Notes under the pieces: generated by a model
Database searches by the model: none
Told to the model about the DNA's origin: nothing
The model's input: the letters and a program-made list of their open reading frames with translations, nothing else
Program-made: the position numbers and the translations under genes
In this document: piece after piece, positions 56,802 to 64,000 of the stretch
Position numbering within the stretch: the first letter of the stretch is position 1
Layout of the letters: each line of letters begins with the position of its first letter
Source: Meiothermus sp.
Lineage (GTDB): Bacteria; Deinococcota; Deinococci; Deinococcales; Thermaceae
Length of the DNA stretch: 64,000 bases
Assembly (NCBI RefSeq): GCF_026004055.1
Contig: NZ_BPIJ01000003.1
Coordinates: 124,001-188,000, forward strand
Reading direction: 5' to 3'

Positions 56802-57586
56802 GGATTGGGCACCACTTCAATCTCGAATAAAAAGGGCCAGAGCTTGCCGGTCACAAAGAGGCGCCGGTTCTGGGGGTCGTAGGCGATGCCGTTGAGCACG
56901 GCGTCGGGGTTGGGGTTGCGAGCCTGGGCCAGCAAAGAAAGCCCGGTCAGGTCGAGCCAGGCTTCCACGTTGCCGCTTTGGGGGTTGATGATGGCCATGC
57001 GGTTGGTCATCCAAACGTTGGCCCAGATGCGGCCCTGGATGTACTCGAGCTCGTTGAGGCGCGTGACCGGCTGCCCGGCTGCCCGCACCGTAAGGATGCG
57101 CTCGGGCCGCAGGGTGTGCGGGTTGAGGAAGAAAAGCTGGGCCGAGCCATCCGACAGGATGAGTCGCTGGCCGTCGTGGGTCAGGCCCCAGCCCTCGGTC
57201 TGGTAGGTAAAGCGCCCCACCGGATTAAAGTTCAGGTCGTAGATGAAGCCCTCCTGGTTCTGCCAGGTGAGCTGGTAAAAGCGGTTTTGGAACAGGGTAA
57301 TGCCCTCACCAAAGTATTTTTGGGGCAGGGATCGGCTTTGTAGCACCCGCCCGGTTTTGAGTTCTACCTTGCGGATACTGGACTGCCCGTAGAGGCCGGT
57401 ACCCTCGTATAAAAAACCGTCGTGGTAGATGAGTCCCTGGGTGAAGGCGGTGGGGTCGTGGGGGTAGGTACTCACCACCCGGAAGCCCCAGACCGGCACT
57501 TGGGGCTGCGCCAGGGCCATACCTAGCAGAAACCAAAGGGTAAAAAGGGCTCGAGCCACGCCCTTTACCTTACCGCAAGCCCCCAA
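56798..57586 (-). CDS. Glutaminyl-peptide cyclotransferase, plant type
   Basis: A 262-residue exported five-bladed propeller enzyme that converts N-terminal Gln to pyroglutamate. It has a signal peptide ending Gly-Met-Ala-Leu-Ala-Gln, then STYPHDPTAFTQGLIYHDGFLYEGTGLYGQSS, the hallmark of this family, followed by LNELEYIQGRIWANVW. Many exported proteins in this window mature at Ala-Gln, leaving an N-terminal Gln that this enzyme could cyclise (inference). Confidence 0.9.
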   Translation of the reverse strand: MGACGKVKGVARALFTLWFLLGMALAQPQVPVWGFRVVSTYPHDPTAFTQGLIYHDGFLYEGTGLYGQSSIRKVELKTGRVLQSRSLPQKYFGEGITLFQNRFYQLTWQNQEGFIYDLNFNPVGRFTYQTEGWGLTHDGQRLILSDGSAQLFFLNPHTLRPERILTVRAAGQPVTRLNELEYIQGRIWANVWMTNRMAIINPQSGNVEAWLDLTGLSLLAQARNPNPDAVLNGIAYDPQNRRLFVTGKLWPFLFEIEVVPNP

Positions 57587-57611
57587 AGATGAATGAGACC
57601 AGGGTCAAAAG

Positions 57612-58256
<645 letters not shown>

Positions 58257-59009
58257 TTATAGCCCTGTCGGGTGCGCCAAAAACACCCAGGGCAGGCCGA
58301 ATTCTTCTTCCAGCCGCGCCGCCAGGGCCCTGACCCCAAAGGTCTCGCTGTCGTAGTGGCCGGCGTAGATTACGTTGATGCCCAGTTCAAAAGGCTCGTG
58401 GTAGTGGGCGTGCGAGGGCTCGCCGGTGATGTAGAGGTCGCAGCCCAGGGCTTTGGCCAGCCCCACATCGCCAGCCCCGCCGCCCGAGACGATGCCCACC
58501 CGGCGCACCTCCTCGAGGCCTCCTTTGTGAACCAGGGGCTGCATTCCGGTCAGCTCGCCGATGCGGTCTTCTACCTCGGCCAGGGGCCTGGGCTCGGAGA
58601 AATGCCCCACACAACCAATGGGGCCGTACTTGGGGTGAGGAAACGGCTCCAGGTCGCGCAACCCCAGCTCACGGGCTAGCACCGCGTTGTTGCCCACCTC
58701 GGGATGGGCGTCGAGCGGAAGGTGGGCCGTGTAGAGGCTAATGCCTGCCAGAAAAAGCCTTTCCAGGCGTTTCTTCTGGTAGCCCACAATGGCAAACGGC
58801 TGCCCCCAGAAGAGCCCGTGATGGGTAATCAGAAAATCCACCTGGGCTTCCGCGGCCTGGTCGAAGATGACCTGGGCCGCATCCACCGAGACCCCGATTT
58901 TTCGCACCTCGGCCTTTCCCTCCACCTGCAAGCCGTTGAGCGAGGGGTCTTTGAACTCGCGGATTTTTAGGTACTCGTCCAGCCAGCGAACCAAAACATC
59001 GCGCTGCAT
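58257..59009 (-). CDS. Nif3-like dinuclear metal-centre protein (DUF34/YqfO family)
   Basis: A 250-residue Nif3-family protein. Metal ligands are visible in FLITHHGLFWG and a C-terminal region GHYDSETFGVRALAARLEEEFG; SGGGAGDVGLAKALGCDLYITGE is family-typical. Some family members act as GTP cyclohydrolase I-like enzymes, but the general role is unsettled. It lies 27 bases upstream of tmk on the same strand. Confidence 0.9.
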   Translation of the reverse strand: MQRDVLVRWLDEYLKIREFKDPSLNGLQVEGKAEVRKIGVSVDAAQVIFDQAAEAQVDFLITHHGLFWGQPFAIVGYQKKRLERLFLAGISLYTAHLPLDAHPEVGNNAVLARELGLRDLEPFPHPKYGPIGCVGHFSEPRPLAEVEDRIGELTGMQPLVHKGGLEEVRRVGIVSGGGAGDVGLAKALGCDLYITGEPSHAHYHEPFELGINVIYAGHYDSETFGVRALAARLEEEFGLPWVFLAHPTGL

Positions 59010-59053
59010 AGCCCAAGTCTATCCCACGGCCGGCTCGGTTATTGACCCTGCCT

Positions 59054-60502
59054 CTAAGCCTTCAGCCCAGCTTCCTCCAGCGCCCGGCGCACCTCCTCCA
59101 CCTCGTTCCAGGGCAATACCTCGGTGCTGCGCTCGAGCGTCCGCTCATGGCCCTTGCCGGAGAAGAGCAGCGTATCGCCGGGCCGGGCCTGGCCAATGGC
59201 ATAGCGGATGGCCTCGCGCCGGTCGGGCACCAGCACGTAGCGGCGGGGGTCGCCGTGGGCCTGGGCCATGGTCTGCAAAATTGCCTCCAGCGGCTCGGTG
59301 CGGTGGTCTTCCTCGGTAAAGATGGCCAGGTCGGCCAGGCGCGCCGCCACCTGCCCGATGCCGGTTCGGCGGCTTTTATCCTGGTTGCCGGCAGCCCCTA
59401 TCACCAGCAGCAGGCGGTTTTGCGTGGTGGGGCGCAGGGTCAGGAGGGCCGCCTCGAGGCTGGCCCCGGTGTGGGCAAAGTCCACCACCACCCGAAAAGG
59501 CTCGCTCTGCAAAAGTTGCATCCGGCCCGGTACGCCGGGAAAACTAGCAAGCCCGGCCTGGAGTTGTGCCACCGAGAGGCCCATCCGACTCGCAGCAGCC
59601 AGGGCCGCCAGGGCGTTTTCGGCGTTGAAGCGCCCCAGCATGGGCAGCTGCACCGGGAACGACCCGATGGGTGAGATGACCTCAAACCCCAGGCCGTTGC
59701 TGCTTTCTACCAGGTGCTGTAGCCGCCAGTCGCCCTGGGCACCATACGTCCAGGTCTGGGGGCGCCCCGCCAGGGTTTGTGTCCATGGGTTGTCGCTGTT
59801 GATCACCGCAAACCTCGAGCGCTCCAAAAGCTTTCTCTTCTCGGCAAAGTAGTTCTCCATGCTGCCGTGCAGGTCGAGGTGGTCTTCGTACAGGTTGGTG
59901 AAGATGCCTACTTCGTATTCCAGGCCCCGCACCCGCTCCAAAGCCAGCGCATGGCTGCTCACCTCGAGCACGGCCTGCCGGCAGCCCGCCGCGCCAAAGC
60001 GGTGTAGCATCTCCTGCACCTGCGGGGCCTCAGGGGTGGTGAAGTGGCCGGGCAGAAAAAGCTCTTCATCGCCAATTTTGACCCCCACCGTGGAGAGCCG
60101 GCCCACCGGCGGGTAAGCCGACTGGAGCAGGTGGTGCAGCAACACCGCAACGGTGGTCTTGCCCTTGGAGCCGGTCACGCCTACCAGCTTCAGCTTTTGC
60201 GCCGGATAGCCCCAGAAGGCCGCCGAAAGGTCGGCCAGGGCGGCGCGCGTATCGGGCACCCGCAGGTAGGGTACGCTCAGGTTCAGCTCGAGCATCCCCA
60301 CCACCGCCACCGCGCCCTTTGCAAGGGCCTGGGGAATGTAGTCGTGCCCATCGAAGGGCTTGCGGCTGGGCAAGGGCACCCCGGGTATGGCCACAAATAC
60401 AAAACCGGGCTGCACCAGACGCGAGTCGTGCGTGATGCCCGCCACTTCCACAGGGGGGGCACTCTGGCCAAACAGGGAAAATAGCTCCGCCAGCGTCGGC
60501 AT
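59054..60502 (-). CDS. murE: UDP-MurNAc-tripeptide synthetase MurE
   Basis: A 482-residue Mur ligase that adds the third residue of the peptidoglycan stem peptide. The ATP motif is GVTGSKGKTTVA, followed by the Mur middle-domain LEVSSHAL and the C-terminal DFAHTGASLEAAL. The specificity loop reads EEDHRTEP instead of the DNPR of diaminopimelate-adding enzymes. Thermales use L-ornithine at this position, which the changed loop may reflect. No rest of the dcw cluster is nearby. Confidence 0.93.
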   Translation of the reverse strand: MPTLAELFSLFGQSAPPVEVAGITHDSRLVQPGFVFVAIPGVPLPSRKPFDGHDYIPQALAKGAVAVVGMLELNLSVPYLRVPDTRAALADLSAAFWGYPAQKLKLVGVTGSKGKTTVAVLLHHLLQSAYPPVGRLSTVGVKIGDEELFLPGHFTTPEAPQVQEMLHRFGAAGCRQAVLEVSSHALALERVRGLEYEVGIFTNLYEDHLDLHGSMENYFAEKRKLLERSRFAVINSDNPWTQTLAGRPQTWTYGAQGDWRLQHLVESSNGLGFEVISPIGSFPVQLPMLGRFNAENALAALAAASRMGLSVAQLQAGLASFPGVPGRMQLLQSEPFRVVVDFAHTGASLEAALLTLRPTTQNRLLLVIGAAGNQDKSRRTGIGQVAARLADLAIFTEEDHRTEPLEAILQTMAQAHGDPRRYVLVPDRREAIRYAIGQARPGDTLLFSGKGHERTLERSTEVLPWNEVEEVRRALEEAGLKA

Positions 60503-60523
60503 GGGGTTTAGTTTAGCGCCTGC

Positions 60524-60922
60524 TTAGCGCTCCTCCAGCCGCTCTACGGCTCCACCCACCCGCACCCACTCGGTAAAACCACCCTCGATATGGCACACCG
60601 GCTCCAGACCCATCCGCTGCACCGTTTGGGCGGCCAGGGCCGAGCGCCAGCCCCCCGCGCAGTAGAAGACAAACTTCTTGCCCGAGGCGAAGATGGGCTT
60701 GTGGTAGGGGCTTTCGGGATCTACCCAGAACTCGAGCATGCCCCGCGGGGCGTGGAAGGCACCGGGAATCTTGCCTTCGCGCTTTAGCTCGCGGATATCG
60801 CGCAGATCCACAAACACATAGTCGGGGTGGCCCAGGTAGCCCAGGGCCTCCTCGGCTTTGATGGTCTCGATCTCGGCCAGGGCGGCCTCGAGCAAGGCTT
60901 TGTAACCAACCTTCAGGCCCAT
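60524..60922 (-). CDS. Rhodanese-like domain protein
   Basis: A 132-residue single-domain sulfurtransferase with catalytic Cys88 in FYCAGGWRS and the typical YVFVDLRDIRELKREGKIPGAFH start of the fold. No signal peptide is present. It could carry sulfur for tRNA thiolation or act in cyanide/thiosulfate metabolism. It lies 22 bases upstream of murE and is divergent from the small lipoprotein gene. Confidence 0.9.
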   Translation of the reverse strand: MGLKVGYKALLEAALAEIETIKAEEALGYLGHPDYVFVDLRDIRELKREGKIPGAFHAPRGMLEFWVDPESPYHKPIFASGKKFVFYCAGGWRSALAAQTVQRMGLEPVCHIEGGFTEWVRVGGAVERLEER

Positions 60923-60963
60923 GCCTCAATTTACTCATCCAGGCCGTTTAAGCTAGGTGGGTT

Positions 60964-61365
60964 ATGCGAATGCTTTGGTGGCTCCTTCCTTTGCTGCTCT
61001 CGGCCTGTGTGGTCGTGCGGCCCGAACCCACCCCTCCCCCACCGGTGCGGCCCGTGCCGCAGTCCACCGGCTTCGTGCTCAACGCGCGGCTGGGCCTGCC
61101 GCCCTATCCCGGCAGTGTGGCCCTCAAGCGTGAGGAGCGGGGCGGCTCGAGCGAGGCCGAGTTCGAGACCCGCGATACCCTCGAGCAGGTTTATAGCTTC
61201 TTCCACAACTGGCTCACCAGCCGGGGCTGGGTGCGCACCCGCCTCGAGTACAAAGGCCCCGCTACCAAAGTGGAGGCGGTGTATCAGCGGGGCGCCGAGC
61301 GCTTCAAGCTCGAGCTCGACCAGCAGGGCCGTAGCGGGCGGTATAAGCTCGAGATCGATTTCTAG
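60964..61365 (+). CDS. Small lipoprotein of unknown function
   Basis: A 133-residue protein with a lipoprotein signal (lipobox LLSAC, Cys15) and a proline-rich linker ([14 protein letters not shown]), then a small alpha-beta domain ([37 protein letters not shown]) that I do not recognise by name. AGGTGG lies before the ATG. It ends tail-to-tail with hisD, sharing CTAG at 61362-61365. Confidence 0.7.
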   Translation: MRMLWWLLPLLLSACVVVRPEPTPPPPVRPVPQSTGFVLNARLGLPPYPGSVALKREERGGSSEAEFETRDTLEQVYSFFHNWLTSRGWVRTRLEYKGPATKVEAVYQRGAERFKLELDQQGRSGRYKLEIDF

Positions 61366-62609
61366 TCCTTCCTTCTGCGATCCAGGGCCCGGGCATGGGC
61401 TTCCAGACCCTCCTCGCGGGCCATGTGGGCCCCCAGCACCGAGAGCTTGCTGGCCGCTTCATGGGTGAGCCCCACCACCGGAATCACCTTGAAAAAATCG
61501 CGCAGCGAGAGCCCCCCGCCAAAACGGGCCGTGCCGGAGGTGGGCATCACGTGGCTGGGGCCTGCAATGTAATCACCCAGCGCCTCGCAGGAATGTTCTC
61601 CCAGGAAAACGCCTCCGGCATTGCGCACCATTCCCAGGGCGGCCAGGGGGTCGTGAATGGAGAGGCACAGGTGCTCAGGGGCGTACAGGTTGGAAAGCTC
61701 CAGGGCTTGCTCCAGATGCTCTACCAGCACCAGCCCGCTGCGCTCCAGAGCCTGACGGGCGATGGAAGCCCTGGGCAGGTCAGCCAGCTGGCGCTCGAGC
61801 TCCTCCGCGACCCGCTCCAGTAGCTCCCGGTACGGTGAGAGCAGCCAGGCTTCGGAGTCCGGGCCGTGTTCGGCCTGGGCCAAGAGGTCGGCGGCCAGGA
61901 GTTTGGGGTCGGCGGAGGCATCGGCGATGATGAGGGTCTCGGTAGGCCCCGGCAGGCCCTCCATGCCCACCACCCCGTACACCTCGCGCTTGGCCAGCAC
62001 CACATAGCGGTTGCCCGGCCCCATGATTTTGTCGACCCGGGGCACCGTCTCGGTGCCGTAGGCCAGGGCGCCAATGGCCTGGGCCCCGCCCATGCCAAAC
62101 AGACGGTCGGCCCCCGCTACCCAGGCCGCCGCCAGAATGCCGGGGTGCACCCGGGGCGGCGAGGCTATCACAATCTCGCCCACCCCCGCTACTTTGGCCG
62201 GCACCGCCGTCATGAGCACGGTGGAGAGCAGCGGGGCCGACCCCCCCGGCACATAGACCCCGACCCGATCCAACGGGCGCACCAGTTGGCCCAGCACCCC
62301 CTCCGGCCCGGCCTCCAGAAAACCGCCCATGGGCTCGCGCCGATAGAAAGCTTCGATGCGCTCCTTGGCGGTCTCGAGGGCATCTCGCAGGTCGGCATCC
62401 AGGCTCTCGTAGGCCTCGCGCCAGACCCGCTTGGGAATCTCCTCCACCCCGTGCCCATCTATTTCCTGGCTAATCCGCTGCAAGGCTGCGTCGCCTTCGT
62501 GCTCGACCTGATGCAAGATGTACCGCACTGTTTCCAGTGCATCGCCATATTCCACCGTCATGCGGCGGCTTTTGAAGTGATCGAGGATTTGCTCTGGGGT
62601 TTTGATCAT
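61362..62609 (-). CDS. hisD: Histidinol dehydrogenase
   Basis: A 415-residue zinc enzyme for the last two steps of histidine synthesis. Family segments are [21 protein letters not shown], the zinc ligands in [10 protein letters not shown], and the catalytic/zinc region [20 protein letters not shown]. It stands alone, without other his genes in the window. Confidence 0.96.
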   Translation of the reverse strand: MIKTPEQILDHFKSRRMTVEYGDALETVRYILHQVEHEGDAALQRISQEIDGHGVEEIPKRVWREAYESLDADLRDALETAKERIEAFYRREPMGGFLEAGPEGVLGQLVRPLDRVGVYVPGGSAPLLSTVLMTAVPAKVAGVGEIVIASPPRVHPGILAAAWVAGADRLFGMGGAQAIGALAYGTETVPRVDKIMGPGNRYVVLAKREVYGVVGMEGLPGPTETLIIADASADPKLLAADLLAQAEHGPDSEAWLLSPYRELLERVAEELERQLADLPRASIARQALERSGLVLVEHLEQALELSNLYAPEHLCLSIHDPLAALGMVRNAGGVFLGEHSCEALGDYIAGPSHVMPTSGTARFGGGLSLRDFFKVIPVVGLTHEAASKLSVLGAHMAREEGLEAHARALDRRRKD

Positions 62610-62768
62610 AGATAGCCCTTCATCGGCGCAGGAATGGTCGCAGGTTGCAGAACAAAGAACAGTTGTCAGAGGTCAGGAGCTGAAAACACAGGTACTTTCT
62701 TTGCCATCGGCTATTGGCCCTCAAGGGTTATGGTTTCGCTTGCAATCTTTAGCTTCGAGCCGGCCCTC

Positions 62769-63554
62769 CTAGTTATATCGTCTACGACGACGGCGGCGGC
62801 GGGGAGCAGTGTCTTTTTCACGTTCTTTGGGGGGCTCACCCGAAACCACCCGGGGCTTGCCGGGCTCGGTGGCTACCCCTCGAGCGCGGCTCGAGTTGCG
62901 CTGGATGGTCTCCTGACGGCGCTCCAGCGATTGCGGGCGCTGTCCTGCCTCGAGGCGCTCTACCTGCACCAGCTCGGCCTCGAAGATGTGCTCCCCCACC
63001 TTCTGCGTGAGGCGCACCGGGTAGCCCGCCTCATCGAAGTAAAGCAGGCTGAGGCCGGGGCGCAGGCGGTAGACCCGCACACTTCGCTCTACCTTCTCGC
63101 CCGAGGCGATAACTTCCAGATTTTGATCGGGCAGGCGTTCGGCATAGGCTCGCCCCCCTACCAGGGCAAACTTTTCGACCCCGCCCACCTCCAGCTTGAG
63201 CGCCCCCACCGCCAGAATCAACGAGAGCGGGTCGTACATCTGGGTCAGGTAGGGGATGGCGAAGTCGTCCTTGCCTTGGCTCACCGTGACCAGCCCATCC
63301 TCGAGCGAAAACTCCACCTCCATCACCCGGGCCCCGTTGCCCTCTACCCGCTCACGGTAGCGGCGGGGCAGGCCCTCCTGATCTACCTCGCTCTCCCAGC
63401 GTTGCCGGGTTCTGGGCGGGGGCAGCTCGACATTGGCTTCCAGGGTCAGGCGCAGCCCGTCCCGGCGCGGCTCCACGGTCAGGCGCTGCTCGCCCGCCGG
63501 ATGCCCGGCATACTTGAGGCTGTACCGGAGCGACTGCGGAATCGCCGTGTCCAT
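62769..63554 (-). CDS. DUF3108-like protein with polyarginine C-terminus
   Basis: A 261-residue beta-rich protein (SLRYSLKYAGHPAGEQRLTVE, RQRWESEVDQEGLPRRYRERVEG, SLLYFDEAGYPVRLTQKVG) similar in layout to DUF3108 proteins, but without a signal peptide. The last 45 residues are charged and low-complexity and end with eight arginines before Tyr-Asn, encoded by a CGC/CGT triplet run. Function unknown; the tail could bind nucleic acid or acidic polymers. Confidence 0.68.
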   Translation of the reverse strand: MDTAIPQSLRYSLKYAGHPAGEQRLTVEPRRDGLRLTLEANVELPPPRTRQRWESEVDQEGLPRRYRERVEGNGARVMEVEFSLEDGLVTVSQGKDDFAIPYLTQMYDPLSLILAVGALKLEVGGVEKFALVGGRAYAERLPDQNLEVIASGEKVERSVRVYRLRPGLSLLYFDEAGYPVRLTQKVGEHIFEAELVQVERLEAGQRPQSLERRQETIQRNSSRARGVATEPGKPRVVSGEPPKEREKDTAPRRRRRRRRYN

Positions 63555-63713
63555 GCTTTTATCCTACCAGCCCTGAAGGGGTAATCTCCGGGCTCGAGGG
63601 TTCAGCACCCAAGACAGCACACAAAATTTGGGTCATTTCCCCGCCCTCCGCCCTGGGTTTTGGCTATCGGCCAACGACGATTGACCATTGACTATGGACG
63701 ATAGACCCCCGCC

Positions 63714-64000
63714 CTACCCCAAGGCCTCCGAGAGCAGCCGGTGAAAATGATGCACCCCCTGCTCCCGCTTCACGCTGAAACGACCCTGGTGGTAGAAGCG
63801 GGACTTAACCCCTTTCTGCACGGCCTCCACCACCACCTCGTCCTCCCGCTCCACCCGGTCGAGGGCGGCCCCGGCCCCCGCCTCGAGCTTGCTGGCATCC
63901 CAAACGTAGGGCAGAAACGAGACCTTGGTCAGCTCGGGGCCCAAGGGGCGCACCACGTTGACCGAGAGGCCCCAGGGGTAAAAGTTCAGCATCAGGTTGG
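63714..64000 (-). CDS. Rieske-type aromatic-ring-hydroxylating oxygenase alpha subunit, C-terminus (partial)
   Basis: The frame is open through the window edge, so only the last 95 or so residues are visible. The sequence NLMLNFYPWGLSVNVVRP, WDASKLEAGAGAALDRVERE and SRFYHQGRFS, then GVHHFHRLL, is the end of the catalytic domain of RHO alpha subunits of the choline-monooxygenase-like group. The Rieske centre and iron ligands lie outside. Substrate unknown. Confidence 0.8.
   Translation of the reverse strand, partial: NLMLNFYPWGLSVNVVRPLGPELTKVSFLPYVWDASKLEAGAGAALDRVEREDEVVVEAVQKGVKSRFYHQGRFSVKREQGVHHFHRLLSEALG

Noticed and set aside
63585-63700. GACGATTGACCATTGACTAT-type spacer sequence as a functional site
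   Set aside because: Similar loose runs occur near 53930 and 62700, but the copies are too degenerate to define a repeat by eye.

Overview
The window reads as chromosome of a thermophile of the Deinococcota, order Thermales, most like Meiothermus. The evidence is a pilA1-pilA2-pilA3-comZ-type competence pilin cluster, TrmI of Thermus size, a tandem deoxynucleoside kinase pair, many GTG starts, GC-rich coding sequence with very frequent CTCGAG, and several promoters whose -10 box lies 6-7 bases before the start codon (leaderless transcription). The species call is inference; no database was searched.

Layout. 0-3.8 kb: a TctC-type binding protein with its GntR regulator, a 355-base inverted-repeat element, a YbaK-type deacylase and an M20 peptidase. 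3.8-18.8 kb: housekeeping genes (argS, an HtrA protease, two deoxynucleoside kinases, uvrA, dnaB, tRNA-Asn, an amino-acid ABC transporter, lepA). 18.8-31.8 kb: thirteen kilobases on the minus strand holding three four-gene minor-pilin cassettes (A, B, C), with a NarL-type response regulator between A and B and a histidine kinase between B and C. 32.1-34.2 kb: trmI and a beta-helix lipoprotein. 34.3-40.8 kb: a tripartite tricarboxylate transporter (TctC-TctB-TctA) in one operon with a zinc dehydrogenase and a QuiC-type dehydroshikimate dehydratase fusion, plus a divergent GntR regulator. 40.8-49.5 kb: a LacI regulator divergent from a polyol operon (ribulokinase-like kinase, ABC binding protein and two permeases, two zinc dehydrogenases and one short-chain dehydrogenase). 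49.5-56.3 kb: repeat-rich spacers around carA and the arginine genes argG-GNAT-argH-NAGS. 56.3-64 kb: DUF192 protein, glutaminyl cyclase, tmk, Nif3-like protein, murE, rhodanese, hisD, a DUF3108-like protein and the C-terminus of a Rieske-type oxygenase alpha subunit cut by the window edge.

How the genes work together. Each pilin cassette encodes one FimT/GspH-like, one PilV-like and one PilW-like prepilin with the canonical Glu5, plus one very large PilX/GspK/ComZ-like prepilin without Glu5. That is the composition of a pilus-tip initiation complex, here present three times, with calcium-loop-like motifs in all three cassettes and a CXXCH motif in one. Cassette B sits between a kinase and a regulator that look like one split two-component system, and related palindromes and TACGT repeats lie upstream of all three cassettes. 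This locus is the strongest candidate for an unusual system. The second is the polyol regulator region, where three related 14-base operators are spaced 63 and 66 bases apart and the first covers the regulator's own start codon.

The 34.3-49.5 kb catabolic block looks more GC-rich than its flanks and may be acquired. No transposase, CRISPR array, rRNA or prophage gene was seen.
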